From Rhabdobacter roseus (GTDB taxonomy: Bacteria; Bacteroidota; Bacteroidia; Cytophagales; Spirosomataceae), in the NCBI RefSeq assembly GCF_014202275.1, contig NZ_JACHGF010000003.1, positions 913,250 to 977,249 on the forward strand: a DNA stretch of 64,000 nucleotides, read 5' to 3'. The notes below the pieces were generated by a model, which saw nothing but the letters and a program-made list of their open reading frames with translations, was not told the DNA's origin and did not search any database. How positions within the stretch are numbered: position 1 is the stretch's first letter; each line of letters opens with the position of its first letter. Positions 15,730-25,206 of the stretch are shown here, piece by piece. The translations under genes and the position numbers were made by a program.

Positions 15730-16422
15730 ATGAATGGCAACGATACCAAGCGGCTTTCAAGACTGACGGCCATTCTAACACAGCTGCAAACGAAACGACT
15801 ATTGACAGCGACCAGCTTGGCAGATAAATTTCAGGTAAGCGTGAGAACCATTTATCGCGACATTCGAGCCTTAGAGCAAGCGGGCGTTCCTATTCTTACC
15901 GAAGACGGAAAGGGTTACACCTTAATGGAAGGATACAAAATTCCACCCGTGATGTTTTCGGAAAGCCAAGCAAATGCTTTGATCCTTGCCGAACAATTGG
16001 TATTGAAAAACAAAGATGCCTCTTTTATTAAAGATTATATAGAGGCCATTGACAAAATAAAGGCGGTACTTCGTCCATCAGAAAAAGACAAGGCCAATCT
16101 GCTTGCGGACAGAACGCGTTTTGAGCAGAACCTGAATAGGGAACGAAACAGTAATACTCTTTCTCAATTGCAGTTTGCTTTAACCAACTTCTATTTACTA
16201 AAAATCAACTATACGAACGAACAAAGCATAACCTCCAAAAGAATTATTGAGCCTTTTGCCTTGGTAAGTACCACTGAAAATTGGCTGCTCATTGCCTGGT
16301 GCCGTTTGCGTAAAGAGTTTCGGTATTTTCGTTTAGACCGAATAACGAGAATGGAAATCCTTACCGAGAAGTTTGAACAACATAAAATGACGTTACAAGA
16401 ATATTTTGATAAATATCATTAA
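15730..16422 (+). CDS. YafY family transcriptional regulator (HTH_11 and WYL domains)
   Basis: 230 residues. An N-terminal DeoR-like helix-turn-helix (residues ~8-60: LTAILTQLQTKRLLTATSLA, then FQVSVRTIYRDIRAL) is followed by a WYL ligand-binding domain with the signature region ENWLLIAWCRLRKEFRYFRLDRI near residue 190. WYL regulators respond to small ligands or nucleic acids. The gene is 75 bp upstream of a RidA gene in the same direction, and a palindrome at 16437-16452 lies between them, a likely binding site. Low GC like the rest of the island. Confidence 0.85.
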   Translation: MNGNDTKRLSRLTAILTQLQTKRLLTATSLADKFQVSVRTIYRDIRALEQAGVPILTEDGKGYTLMEGYKIPPVMFSESQANALILAEQLVLKNKDASFIKDYIEAIDKIKAVLRPSEKDKANLLADRTRFEQNLNRERNSNTLSQLQFALTNFYLLKINYTNEQSITSKRIIEPFALVSTTENWLLIAWCRLRKEFRYFRLDRITRMEILTEKFEQHKMTLQEYFDKYH

Positions 16423-16436
16423 TTATTTTTGACCCC

Positions 16437-16452
16437 TGACATAAGGCTGTCA
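16437..16452. promoter_or_regulatory. Palindrome TGACA-N6-TGTCA before ridA, probable operator
   Basis: TGACATAAGGCTGTCA is a 5-bp inverted repeat with a 6-bp spacer, 15 bp after the stop of the WYL regulator and 46 bp before the RidA start. CATCTTTG at 16464-16471 is near the minus-7 consensus TAnnTTTG, so the site would sit just upstream of a promoter for ridA. Control by the adjacent WYL protein is inferred. Confidence 0.45.
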
Positions 16453-16497
16453 CTACCCTATTCCATCTTTGTATTGTATCTTTTAAAACAATAAAAA

Positions 16498-16890
16498 ATG
16501 GAAAAGAAAACAGTTGACCCTTGGGCTTGGGGCAAAAGCACCAATTCAGTACAAGCCGTTGAAGTTAAAAACGTAGCAGGAACCCTATACTGCTCAGGAC
16601 AAGTGGCCATTGACGCTAACGGCATTCCAAGTTCGGCTGATATGCGAAGTCAGCTTATTCAAACAATCGCAAATTTGGAACAGCTTATCGGTGAGTCTGG
16701 CTATGAGTGTAACAATATTGTAAGGCTGAACGTGTATACAACAAACACCAATGAATTTTTCACAACTTGTATGGATGTTTACGTGCCTTTTCTTATGAAA
16801 CACGGAATACAGCAAGCTACCACTTTGCTGGAAGTAAAAGGACTTTTTGCCACTTTAACGGTAGAACTTGAAGCCACCGTTGTAAAGTAG
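16498..16890 (+). CDS. RidA family protein (YjgF/UK114)
   Basis: 130 residues, the normal size. RidA proteins hydrolyse reactive enamine/imine intermediates made by PLP enzymes. Family landmarks: the VAGTLYCSGQVAID strand pattern (residues 26-39), the central ANLEQLIGESGYECNNIVRLNVYTT segment with the conserved Arg that binds the carboxylate, and the C-terminal ATLTVELEAT. The closest pattern is the Rid group paired with YafY regulators rather than archetypal RidA, so deaminase activity on the usual substrate is not certain. Confidence 0.85.
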   Translation: MEKKTVDPWAWGKSTNSVQAVEVKNVAGTLYCSGQVAIDANGIPSSADMRSQLIQTIANLEQLIGESGYECNNIVRLNVYTTNTNEFFTTCMDVYVPFLMKHGIQQATTLLEVKGLFATLTVELEATVVK

Positions 16891-16923
16891 ATACAGAGCC
16901 ATAAGTAGAAATACCTTATCCGG

Positions 16924-16989
16924 CAAGCCGTACAGATTGGCGAAAATGGCTACCGCAAAGCCATCTTTTCAAACAAACTGTATGGCTTG
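16924..16989. repeat. Palindrome after ridA (attC-like or terminator)
   Basis: CAAGCCGTACAG (16924-16935) and CTGTATGGCTTG (16978-16989) pair with one G-U step; inside, ATGGCT and AGCCAT (about 16946-16973) form a second stem. It is followed by TTATC. Its position at the right edge of the AT-rich island and its nested structure resemble the other palindromes here. The function could equally be termination. Confidence 0.4.
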
Positions 16990-17111
16990 TTATCTTTATT
17001 AAACAGCTCAGGTAAAAAAGCTATACTTTTATTGTAATATTTAGGAAATTTTTAGGCTGTTTGCAACTACTTTTAATTATTGGAACAACACGAGCCAGCA
17101 AGAGTACCCTT

Positions 17112-17693
17112 ATGCAAAAACCCGACCTGGAAACATTTTGCCCTACTTGCCAGCAAGACTGGCGGGACTGGCTACAGGAGCACCACCAGACCAAGCAGTC
17201 GGTGTGGCTGGTGTACTACAAAAAGCAGGCAAACGTACCGAGCATTGCGTACAGCGATGCGGTAGACGAAGCCCTGTGCTTTGGCTGGATCGACAGTACC
17301 CGGAAATCCATTGACCACGAAACCTTCATGCAGTTTTTCTGCAAACGAAAACCCAGGAGTGTGTGGTCGAAGGTGAACAAGGCCAAAGTACAGCGCCTGA
17401 TCGACGCCGGGCTCATGACCCAGGCGGGCTACGACAGCATCGAAACGGCCCAGCAAAACGGCTCGTGGGAAACGCTGGACGAGGTAGAAGAGCTGAACAT
17501 ACCCGAAGACCTGGAGAAAGCATTTGCGGCCCGGGCGGGCTCTCAGGAGTACTTTATGAGCCTGAGCCGGTCTACGCGGAAAGCCATCCTGCAATGGCTC
17601 ATACTGGCCAAGCGCCCCGAAACCCGGCAAAAAAGACGGGACGAAATAGCGCTCCTGGCCAGCCTAAAGCAAAAGCCCAAGCAATTTGGCTAA
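17112..17693 (+). CDS. YdeI/OmpD-associated family protein
   Basis: 193 residues from the ATG at 17112. The family pattern is clear: CPTCQQDWRDWLQEHH, the central SVWLVYYKK, AVDEALCFGWIDSTRK (the most conserved stretch, near residue 55), then FFCKRKPRSVWSKVNKAKVQRL. The C-terminal KRPETRQKRRDEIALL is also typical. These proteins are widespread, probably cytoplasmic, with reports of a link to cationic-peptide or bacteriocin resistance; the biochemical role is unknown. GC content and GGTAC-word density are native again from here. Confidence 0.8.
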   Translation: MQKPDLETFCPTCQQDWRDWLQEHHQTKQSVWLVYYKKQANVPSIAYSDAVDEALCFGWIDSTRKSIDHETFMQFFCKRKPRSVWSKVNKAKVQRLIDAGLMTQAGYDSIETAQQNGSWETLDEVEELNIPEDLEKAFAARAGSQEYFMSLSRSTRKAILQWLILAKRPETRQKRRDEIALLASLKQKPKQFG

Positions 17694-17717
17694 CGCCGAC
17701 TCGTAAGCCCAAAGTAC

Positions 17718-18017
17718 CTACACCGAAAAGCCCGCCGCCAGCAGGTGGTGGTACTGCGGGTGGCGGCGCATGTAAGTAGCCATAAACGGACAAAGCGGCA
17801 GGATCTTGAGGTCGTTGGCTTCCGTATACTCCAGGGCGTTCTTGGCCAGAGCTGAGCCAATACCCTGCCCCTCCAGGGCTTCGGGTACTTCGGTGTGGGC
17901 AATGACGATCCGGCCCGTGGCCAGGAGGTACTCCTGGTAGGCGTCTCCGGCTTCGGTATGGATCACGAAGCGTTTCTGGTCGGGCTCGTGGGTAATCAGG
18001 AATTCGGGCGTAGCCAT
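17718..18017 (-). CDS. GNAT family N-acetyltransferase (short YjdJ type)
   Basis: 99 residues, the size of the short Gcn5-like proteins of the YjdJ group. The acetyl-CoA pyrophosphate loop is visible as VPEALEGQGIGSALAKNALEY (near residues 44-64), preceded by IVIAHTEV and followed by LPLCPFMATYMRRHPQY, a signature of this subgroup. Substrate unknown. It lies convergently with the YdeI gene. Confidence 0.8.
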   Translation of the reverse strand: MATPEFLITHEPDQKRFVIHTEAGDAYQEYLLATGRIVIAHTEVPEALEGQGIGSALAKNALEYTEANDLKILPLCPFMATYMRRHPQYHHLLAAGFSV

Positions 18018-18081
18018 AGGTAGTTCGGGCTAAGTACTTGACTCGTTTTACAACCTCAATAATAGCAAATAGACAAGTACC

Positions 18082-18600
18082 TTACACCAGCCAGGTCGCT
18101 TCTTTTTCCAGAGCCATAAAATTGACCAGCTGGTTGGCCTGGTTCAGCAAGGGGATGATGTGTACGTTGCAGAGGTACGGTAGGCCCGACTTCCGGTAGT
18201 TGATGATTGTCCCCGCGTAGGGGTTTCGGCGGCTGAGCTGCTGCCGTATTTCCTGCCGAATTTCCGGACTGGTCTTTTCGCCCTGCAAAAAACTGGGCTT
18301 TTTGTGGTAGGCTTCGTCGAATCCGTAGCCCGTCATGCGGGTAAAACCCTTGCTCACCCAGGTGATCTGCTGCGCCGCGTCGGTGATGACGACGGCGCTC
18401 ATGCGGCCTTCCAGGTAGGGTTTGGCGGTTTGGAGGTTAAATACCCAGCCCTGCTCTTCTTTGAGTTGTTCCAGGCACTGCCAGTCGTCCTGCTGCGAGG
18501 GCGTGGGCTTGCGGGAAAACTCCATCCCGATCAGCAGTGGCATGGTCAGTTGGATACCTACGAAAGTATCACAGTGTGTTTTGGAAGGTAAGTTCAGCAT
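18082..18600 (-). CDS. PAS domain protein, LOV-like but lacking the photoactive cysteine
   Basis: 172 residues, a single PAS domain (about residues 60-170) with no output domain. The segment KKPSFLQGEKTSPEIRQEI aligns with the LOV signature GRNCRFLQG; the position of the adduct-forming Cys is Pro102. The rest (FTRMTGYGFDEAY, INYRKSGLPYLCNVHIIPL) is strongly LOV/PAS_9-like, including the N-Y-R-K-x-G-x-x pattern. A flavin could still bind, or the domain may sense something else. It is monocistronic with weak upstream signals. Confidence 0.7.
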   Translation of the reverse strand: MLNLPSKTHCDTFVGIQLTMPLLIGMEFSRKPTPSQQDDWQCLEQLKEEQGWVFNLQTAKPYLEGRMSAVVITDAAQQITWVSKGFTRMTGYGFDEAYHKKPSFLQGEKTSPEIRQEIRQQLSRRNPYAGTIINYRKSGLPYLCNVHIIPLLNQANQLVNFMALEKEATWLV

Positions 18601-18917
18601 GGCAATGTATGTTTAAAAAGTTAGTGTAATAAAGTACCTTATCTACCTCATCCCCGGCCCTTCTCTTTTCAGGAGAAGGGAGGTTAGTAATAACTATCAG
18701 CCTCAATATCATCCTCGTAGCGGCGGCCCTTCCGTGCGACGGTCCGACGGTCCGATCCTTCTAGGAAAAGGGGGATAGAAGGAGGGTTTTGAAATAATAC
18801 CAATACCACCTCATACCTGGCAGGACCAGGGAAATCTTCTTTTTGGGAGCAGGCAGGAGCTTTTATTGGCGTGCTGGGCTTTGAAACCAGCGTTTACATA
18901 GGTACCTCAACCCGTTG
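18601..18917. other. Spacer with degenerate repeats, no gene seen
   Basis: 317 bp. Near 18648-18685 it has CATCCCCGGCCCTTCTCTTT and CAGGAGAAGGGAGG, a relative of the CCGGCCCTTTCTCCCGCGGAG filler at 51010. GACGGTCCGACGGTCCGA (18738-18755) is a short tandem repeat. No ORF or RNA gene is convincing. Confidence 0.4.
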
Positions 18918-19310
18918 TTATTCATTTTTGTTAATGGGTATCGGATTTTTATCCTCGTCAATGGCCACGAAGGTAAAGGTACCACTCACGGCCTTTTCGC
19001 GTTTTTCTTCGTACATCTGCTCCACGTAGATGTCGGTACGTACTTTCAGGCTGGTATTGCCCACGGAGATGACCTGCCCCACCAGCTCGATGATGGTACC
19101 CGCCGGGATGGGCCGCGCGAAGTCGATGCGGTCAGAGGAGACGGTGACGCAGCGCTGGCGCGTAAAGCGCGTGGCCGCGATGAAGGCGACCTCGTCCATC
19201 ATGGAGAGGGCCGTGCCGCCAAACAGCGTGTCGTAGTGGTTGGTGTTGTTGGGAAATACGGTTTTGAATACGCGGGTCTCGGCCTGCTTCATTCGCTCTT
19301 CGGTCGTCAT
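18918..19310 (-). CDS. Acyl-CoA thioesterase, hotdog fold (YciA-like)
   Basis: 130 residues from the ATG at 19310; an upstream in-frame ATG adds an unconvincing tail. Single hotdog domain: [31 protein letters not shown] holds the Asn-x-x-x-x-x-x-GG pattern and the catalytic Asp of the BFIT/YciA group, followed by [24 protein letters not shown]. Hydrolyses acyl-CoA to free acid and CoA in the cytoplasm; chain-length preference is not predictable. Confidence 0.85.
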   Translation of the reverse strand: MTTEERMKQAETRVFKTVFPNNTNHYDTLFGGTALSMMDEVAFIAATRFTRQRCVTVSSDRIDFARPIPAGTIIELVGQVISVGNTSLKVRTDIYVEQMYEEKREKAVSGTFTFVAIDEDKNPIPINKNE

Positions 19311-19391
19311 GCGTTTTTTACAAATAAAGAATAAAGTAATTACCCGACCTACCTCCACCAAGCGGCGGCAGGCCGGGTACAAAGTAACGCA

Positions 19392-21722
19392 TCAAAGTAC
19401 CTCCGCGCCTACTTTTTCTCGCAGGTACCTACTGGCCGCGATCATGTTCCGCAGGGCAGCCTCGGTTTCGGGCCAGCCGCGGGTTTTGAGGCCGCAGTCG
19501 GGGTTTACCCACAGGTTACGGGCCGGAATCACCGCCAGCGCTTTTTCCAGCAGCTGTACCATTTCCTCCGCGCCAGGTACCCTGGGCGAGTGGATGTCGT
19601 ATACACCGGGGCCGATCTCGTTGGGGTACTGGTAGTTGGCAAAAGCCTCCAGCAGTTCCATCTGCGAGCGGGACGTTTCGATGGTGATCACGTCGGCGTC
19701 GAGGGCGGTGATGGAGTCGATGATGTCGTTGAACTCCGCGTAGCACATGTGGGTGTGGATCTGGGTGCTGTCCTGCACGCCCGAAGTACTGAGCCGGAAG
19801 GCGTCCACGGCCCACTGCAGGTACCTGGGGCGGTCGGCACGGCGCAGCGGCAGGCCTTCCCGCAGGGCGGGCTCGTCTACCTGAATGAGGCGAATGCCCG
19901 CCTGCTCCAGGTCAAGTACCTCGTCGCGAATGGCCAGGGCGATTTGGAAGGCTGTAGCCTGCCGGGGCTGGTCGTTGCGCACAAACGACCACTGCAGGAT
20001 CGTCACCGGGCCGGTTAGCATGCCTTTCAGGGGCTTATCGGTTTGCGCCTGCGCAAAGGCCGACCACCGGACCGTCATGGGCGCGGGGCGCTCTACGTCG
20101 CCGTAGATGATGGGCGGCTTCACGCAGCGGCTTCCGTAGCTCTGCACCCAGCCGTTTTGGGTAAAAACAAAACCCGACAGACGCTCGCCGAAGTACTCCA
20201 CCATGTCGTTGCGCTCAAATTCGCCGTGCACCAGCACGTCGATGCCCAGGTCAGCCTGCCAGCGGATCGAGTCAAATACCTCCTGCTCGATGCGCGCTTC
20301 GTACTCCTGGGTAGTTAGCTCTCCCTTTTTGAAGCGCGCCCGCAGCTGACGTACCTCGGCCGTCTGCGGGAAGGAGCCGATGGTCGTGGTGGGGAAAAGG
20401 GGTAGCTGGAGCTTTTTGCCCTGGATCAGCTGCCGAATCGGGAAGGTACTTTGACGGCGGAGATCCACCGCAGGTACCTCGCGCAGCCGGTCTTTTACGT
20501 GGGCCTTGTGAATCAGCGCCGACTGCTGACGGCTTTCCAGGGCCGCCTGGTTTTGCACTAAAACCGGGCATTCGTCCAGCGGTTTTTCGGCTATGGCCAG
20601 CTCCCGCAGATCTACTATTTCGTGGAGTTTCTGCTTGGCAAAAGCCATCCAGTTCTTGATTTCGGGCGTCAGCACGGCTTCGTCTCGTTCCAGGTCCAGG
20701 TCGTTGGGGCAGTGCAGCAGCGAGCACGACGGTGCCAGCATCACGCGGTCGGGGCCCAGCTTGGCCACGGCTTCGTCGATGAGTTTTAGGGAAGCGGCGT
20801 AGTCGTTTTTCCAGATATTGCGGCCGTCCACTACCCCCAGCGAAAGTACCTTGTACGAATTGGTAAAAGCCTCGTGGGCCAGGAGCTGGGGTAGTTGGGC
20901 GGGGGCGCGCACCAGGTCCAGGTGAAGTACCTCCACGGGCAGGGCCGTGGCTACGGGTAAGTTGTCGCCCAAGCTACCAAAGTACGTAGCCAGGATGATC
21001 CGTAGACGGGGTACTTCCTGCGCCAGCCGCTCGTAGGCCCGGCCGAAGGCTTTTTGCTCGTCGGCGGTGAGGTCCAGCACCAGGCAGGGTTCGTCGAGCT
21101 GCACCCACTCGGCCCCGCGCTGGGCCAGCTCGCAAAGTACCTCCACGTACACGGGAAGGAGCTTGTCCAGGAGCTCGATGCGGTGGAAGCCCGCTTCTTT
21201 TTCTTTACCTAACAATAAAAACGAAACCGGTCCCAGCAGCACGGGTTTGGTAGGGATGCCCAGCTGCCTAGCGTCTTCAAACTCCCGAACGGGCTTATCG
21301 GAATAGCGGTAAAAGGTCTGATCTTTCGTAAACTCAGGTACCAGGTAGTGGTAGTTGGTATCGAACCACTTGGTCATTTCCAGGGCTTTGATGTCCACGC
21401 CTTCACGCTGGATGCCCCGTGCCATGGCAAAGTAAAGATCGAGCTCGGCGTTGGACTTGCCGTCGATGAGCGCGTGGTAGCGCGCTGGAATGGCTCCCAC
21501 CAGCAGGGCGGTGTCCAGTACCTGGTCGTAGAGCGAAAAATCGTTGGCCGGGATCAGGTCCAGGCCCGCGGCGCGTTGGAGCTCCCAGTGGCGGTGGCGC
21601 AGCTGGCGGGCGGTCCGGAGCAGGGCTTCCCGGTCGATGGTACCGGCCCAGTACTGTTCGCAGGCTTTTTTGAGCTCGCGTTGGCTCCCGATGCGCGGGT
21701 AGCCGAGGTTGTGCGTAAGCAT
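19392..21722 (-). CDS. metE: 5-methyltetrahydropteroyltriglutamate--homocysteine methyltransferase MetE
   Basis: 776 residues, full length. MetE makes methionine from homocysteine without cobalamin. The N-terminal folate-binding barrel begins [19 protein letters not shown]; the C-terminal catalytic barrel has [33 protein letters not shown], the zinc ligands in HTHMCYAEF, and [11 protein letters not shown] near the C-terminus with the last Cys ligand. It is preceded on the same strand by a cobalamin riboswitch at 21990-22198, meaning the gene should be off when B12 is available. Confidence 0.96.
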   Translation of the reverse strand: MLTHNLGYPRIGSQRELKKACEQYWAGTIDREALLRTARQLRHRHWELQRAAGLDLIPANDFSLYDQVLDTALLVGAIPARYHALIDGKSNAELDLYFAMARGIQREGVDIKALEMTKWFDTNYHYLVPEFTKDQTFYRYSDKPVREFEDARQLGIPTKPVLLGPVSFLLLGKEKEAGFHRIELLDKLLPVYVEVLCELAQRGAEWVQLDEPCLVLDLTADEQKAFGRAYERLAQEVPRLRIILATYFGSLGDNLPVATALPVEVLHLDLVRAPAQLPQLLAHEAFTNSYKVLSLGVVDGRNIWKNDYAASLKLIDEAVAKLGPDRVMLAPSCSLLHCPNDLDLERDEAVLTPEIKNWMAFAKQKLHEIVDLRELAIAEKPLDECPVLVQNQAALESRQQSALIHKAHVKDRLREVPAVDLRRQSTFPIRQLIQGKKLQLPLFPTTTIGSFPQTAEVRQLRARFKKGELTTQEYEARIEQEVFDSIRWQADLGIDVLVHGEFERNDMVEYFGERLSGFVFTQNGWVQSYGSRCVKPPIIYGDVERPAPMTVRWSAFAQAQTDKPLKGMLTGPVTILQWSFVRNDQPRQATAFQIALAIRDEVLDLEQAGIRLIQVDEPALREGLPLRRADRPRYLQWAVDAFRLSTSGVQDSTQIHTHMCYAEFNDIIDSITALDADVITIETSRSQMELLEAFANYQYPNEIGPGVYDIHSPRVPGAEEMVQLLEKALAVIPARNLWVNPDCGLKTRGWPETEAALRNMIAASRYLREKVGAEVL

Positions 21723-21989
21723 ACTACGTTGTGTTTAAAGGGTTTTTGAAAAAACGCCTCTGAAACACCCTACCCGTCCCGAAGCCAGCGGGCCTTCTCA
21801 CCGAAGTCAAAAGGCACAGCCTGCCCGGTACGTACCGTTTTTGTGCACGAAGTACCCTCGTCCGGCGGCGGCGATAGGCCTAAACTACCTTCCCGCCTGA
21901 TGGTCAAGGCGAAGAAGGGGGTACTTTCATAAAAACGGCGTTGTAAAATCAATGCGTGACTCAGCCCTAGTCGTGAAGGCTCAGCCATT

Positions 21990-22198
21990 GAGAATAGGGG
22001 CAAGTCTCCTGGCTCGTCCCATTTTTACCGCCCTTCTCATCCTGCCGGGCAGGACAATGGGCCGCGAGGGTAAAAACGTGTTTTGTTTCCAAAACGGGGT
22101 ACTTACAGTAGCACGTCTGCTCGTGATTTTCACACGATTCCTTTTTTAATTTCTGCGGGTAGGTAGAAGCAAGATTCCACCCGCGAAAACCACTATTC
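21990..22198 (-). promoter_or_regulatory. Cobalamin riboswitch upstream of metE
   Basis: Read on the minus strand: P1 bases AATAG, a GCGGGT...ACCCGC hairpin, then GGAATCGTGTGAAAATCACG, GAGCAGACGTGCTACTGTAA, later CATTGTCCTGCCCGG with GATGAGAAGGGCGG, and the B12-box GAGCCAGGAGACTTGCC followed by the closing CTATT. All major conserved blocks of the class are in the right order. About 265 nt separate it from the metE ATG and contain no gene; this part would carry the expression platform, though I could not settle which hairpin is the switch. Repression of MetE by B12 is the well-known logic where a B12-dependent MetH also exists. Confidence 0.85.
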
Positions 22199-22267
22199 CG
22201 ATTGACGGGTATTACAAAGAACACGGCAAAGGTAACAAAAAATAAAAATCCGCGCCGCAGCAAGTAC

Positions 22268-23389
22268 CTAAAAAGCTTCGCCGAGCGTGAGGTACAGCTG
22301 CCCGCCTCCGTAGGGCGACAGCCCGTAGTCGGCACGGACGTTGAGGTGGTTTTTCTTTTGTACCTTCAGCCGCAGGCCGCCCCCGTAGGTAAACTTGGGC
22401 CGAGCCAGCCGAAGTACCTCCGCCTGGTCACCCAGAAACCCCACCGCCCCGAAGCCCACCAGCCCCAGCCGCCAGCCGAGCTCCCAGCGCAGTTCGGCCT
22501 GGCCCAGGAGGGCGTTTTTATCCCGAAAAAATCCTTCGTAGATCCCCCGCATTTTTTTTTGCCCACCCAAAAAGGAAAGCTGACTGAAAGGTACTTCCCG
22601 CCCCATTACGGTACTCACCACGTAGTTGGTAGCCAGTACCCAGCGCGGGCTCAGCGCGAGGTAGTTGGCGACGTCGAGGTAGAGCCGCACGAAGTTGCGG
22701 TCGGCCCCGAGCAGCCGGGCCGTGGGGAGTACGTATAACTCGCCGAACATGCCCGTGCGGGGGTAAAAAACCGTGTCGCGGGTGTCGCGCAGCAAAGAAG
22801 GCCCCAGGCTGGACGTACGGCTGAAGCTACTCCCCACCACCCGCCCGGAGGCCAGCTCGCCGCCAGCGTCGGTTCGGGTGACGCGGTAGCTTTCGTACTG
22901 GTAGCGCAGGCCCGCGTAGGTTTTGGGGCCCAACTGCCGGGCGGCCAGCAGGCGCACCCGCGGGTAGGTGACGTCGAAGTATTCCTGAGGTACCCGCGCC
23001 TCGCCGATGCCGTAGTAAAAGTAGTTGTAGCGGTACCAGCCGGTATCTGAGAAGAGGTAGTAACGATTATTTTTAAGGAAAATCGAAAAGGGTAGAAAAA
23101 CCAGGATCTGGCGGTTTTGGGTGTAGGTGACGCCCAGCGAGAGCTGCGAGGGCTTGGCCCAGAGCGAATCTTTTGCAAACGAAAAAGCGCCCGCCACCAC
23201 CGCCCCGGCCCCAAAACCCGTTTCGGGCAGCCGAAACACCACCGGCAGGGGTACGATGGTCTTGTCGCGCAGAAGCGGCGGGCGAGCGCGGGTCAGGGTA
23301 TCGGCAGGTACCTGCGCCCGCAGCGACACCATGGATAAAGTACCCATGGCCAATAAAGTACCCGCAAAAATTCGAATCCAAACACGCAT
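22268..23389 (-). CDS. BamA/TamA (Omp85) family outer membrane protein
   Basis: 373 residues from the ATG at 23389, with a signal peptide (MRVWIRIFAGTLLAMGTLSM, then VSLRAQ). The mature protein is a beta-barrel of the bacterial surface antigen family: alternating aromatic/polar strands, RYQYESYRVTR, LLRDTRDTVFYPRTGMFGELYV (the conserved D-x-R-x-x-x-x-P-x-x-G), and FLGGQKKMRGIYEGFFRDKNALLGQAELRW with the family RGxxxxxxxD motif. There are no POTRA repeats, so it is a barrel-only member, not BamA itself. Located in the outer membrane. Role unknown. Confidence 0.8.
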   Translation of the reverse strand: MRVWIRIFAGTLLAMGTLSMVSLRAQVPADTLTRARPPLLRDKTIVPLPVVFRLPETGFGAGAVVAGAFSFAKDSLWAKPSQLSLGVTYTQNRQILVFLPFSIFLKNNRYYLFSDTGWYRYNYFYYGIGEARVPQEYFDVTYPRVRLLAARQLGPKTYAGLRYQYESYRVTRTDAGGELASGRVVGSSFSRTSSLGPSLLRDTRDTVFYPRTGMFGELYVLPTARLLGADRNFVRLYLDVANYLALSPRWVLATNYVVSTVMGREVPFSQLSFLGGQKKMRGIYEGFFRDKNALLGQAELRWELGWRLGLVGFGAVGFLGDQAEVLRLARPKFTYGGGLRLKVQKKNHLNVRADYGLSPYGGGQLYLTLGEAF

Positions 23390-23649
23390 AGGGCAAACGA
23401 AGGGAGCTGGCTGGCCAAGAAGCCGCCGCAAAGTACATACGCCCGGATAGGGCGAAAGGTTTCGGACTTTGGGAAATGAAGCCTCTCGAAGTACCTTCCC
23501 CGCCGGGGCAAAGGTACCTTCGCCGCGACCGGGTTTTATGGCCTGAATGAAACTATTTATCCCTAAAATCTACTAAAACTCCCGCGCCTGCCCTAATTTT
23601 ACCGGCTCGAAATGTTTCTCACTACACGCTCTTTTTACTACCCAATACT

Positions 23650-25047
23650 ATGGAATACCGCATCGAAAAAGATACCATGGGCGAGGTGCAAGTACCGGCC
23701 GATGTCTACTGGGGTGCCCAAACGCAGCGCTCCATCCAGAACTTCCCCATCGCGCAGGACATCAACAAGATGCCCAAGGAAATCATAAAAGCCTTTGCCT
23801 ACCTTAAAAAGGCCGCCGCCATTACCAACTACGAAGCGGGGGTACTTGCGCCGGAGAAAAGCGACCTGATTGGCCGCGTGTGCGACGAGATTCTGGCAGG
23901 AAAGCTCGACGACCAGTTTCCGCTCGTGGTGTGGCAAACCGGCTCGGGTACCCAGTCCAACATGAACTGCAACGAGGTGATTGCGTACCGCGGCCACGTG
24001 CTACAAGGGGGTACTTTGGGGGATAAACAAAAGTACCTGCACCCCAACGACGACGTGAACAAGTCGCAGTCGTCCAACGACACCTACCCCACGGCCATGC
24101 ACATTGCGGCCTACAAGATCCTGGTAGAAGTGACGATCCCCGGCATCACCAAGCTGCGGGACACGCTCAAAGCCAAGGCCGAAGCTTTCAAAGAGGTGGT
24201 GAAGATTGGCCGTACGCACTTCATGGACGCCACGCCGCTCACGCTGGGGCAGGAGTTTTCGGGCTACGTGTCGCAGCTCGACCACGGCCTGCGCGCCATC
24301 AACAACACCCTGGCGCACCTCTCGGAGCTGGCGCTGGGCGGTACGGCCGTGGGTACGGGCATCAACACGCCCGACGGTTATGCCGAAAACGTAGCCCGGC
24401 ACATCGCTGACCTCACCGGCCTGCCTTTCATCACGGCCGAAAATAAATTTGAAGCCCTGGCCGCGCACGACGCCATCGTGGAAGCCCACGGCGCGTTGAA
24501 AACCGTGGCCGTGAGCCTGATGAAGATCGGTAACGACATCCGGATGCTGTCGTCGGGCCCCCGCTCAGGCATTGGCGAGATCTACATCCCGGACAACGAA
24601 CCCGGTAGCTCCATCATGCCCGGCAAGGTGAACCCCACGCAGTGCGAAGCCATGACGATGGTGGCCGCCCAGGTGATGGGCAACGACGTGGCCATCGGCA
24701 TCGGCGGCTCCAACGGCCACTTCGAGCTGAACGTTTTCAAGCCGCTGATGGCCTACAACTTCCTGCACTCAGCTCGGCTTATCGGCGACGTCTGCGTGTC
24801 GTTCAATGACAAGTGCGCCGTGGGCATTGAGCCGCTGCACGACAACATCAAGAAGCACGTGAATAACTCGCTCATGCTCGTGACGGCCCTCAATACCAAG
24901 ATCGGCTACTACAAAGCCGCCGAAATTGCCCAAACGGCCCACAAAAACGGCTCCACGCTCAAAGAAACCGCCGTGGCGCTGGGGTACCTCACGCCCGAGG
25001 AGTTCGACGAATGGGTAAAACCTGAAGATATGGTGGGGAAAATCTAA
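23650..25047 (+). CDS. fumC: Class II fumarate hydratase FumC
   Basis: 465 residues, full length. Catalyses fumarate + water to malate in the TCA cycle. The signature [15 protein letters not shown] lies near residue 317, and [29 protein letters not shown] and [20 protein letters not shown] are all intact. Start [25 protein letters not shown] is standard. Followed by a GC-rich terminator at 25081. Confidence 0.96.
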   Translation: MEYRIEKDTMGEVQVPADVYWGAQTQRSIQNFPIAQDINKMPKEIIKAFAYLKKAAAITNYEAGVLAPEKSDLIGRVCDEILAGKLDDQFPLVVWQTGSGTQSNMNCNEVIAYRGHVLQGGTLGDKQKYLHPNDDVNKSQSSNDTYPTAMHIAAYKILVEVTIPGITKLRDTLKAKAEAFKEVVKIGRTHFMDATPLTLGQEFSGYVSQLDHGLRAINNTLAHLSELALGGTAVGTGINTPDGYAENVARHIADLTGLPFITAENKFEALAAHDAIVEAHGALKTVAVSLMKIGNDIRMLSSGPRSGIGEIYIPDNEPGSSIMPGKVNPTQCEAMTMVAAQVMGNDVAIGIGGSNGHFELNVFKPLMAYNFLHSARLIGDVCVSFNDKCAVGIEPLHDNIKKHVNNSLMLVTALNTKIGYYKAAEIAQTAHKNGSTLKETAVALGYLTPEEFDEWVKPEDMVGKI

Positions 25048-25078
25048 GGGCACCTTCCGTAGTATTTTACGAAGCTCT

Positions 25079-25101
25079 GCGCCCCGGCGCGGGGCTTTTT
25101 T
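25079..25101 (+). terminator. Rho-independent terminator after fumC
   Basis: GCCCC (25081-25085) and GGGGC (25091-25095) around GGCGC, followed by six T; 32 bp after the fumC stop. Confidence 0.65.
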
Positions 25102-25206
25102 CTTGTAATAAGTACCTACTGCTGGGGTACCTGGTCTGGTCAAAAACATTTCATTACCTTTCGGACTTATTAGGATAAGTACCTCTACCCTAACCCTTTC
25201 AATCCT

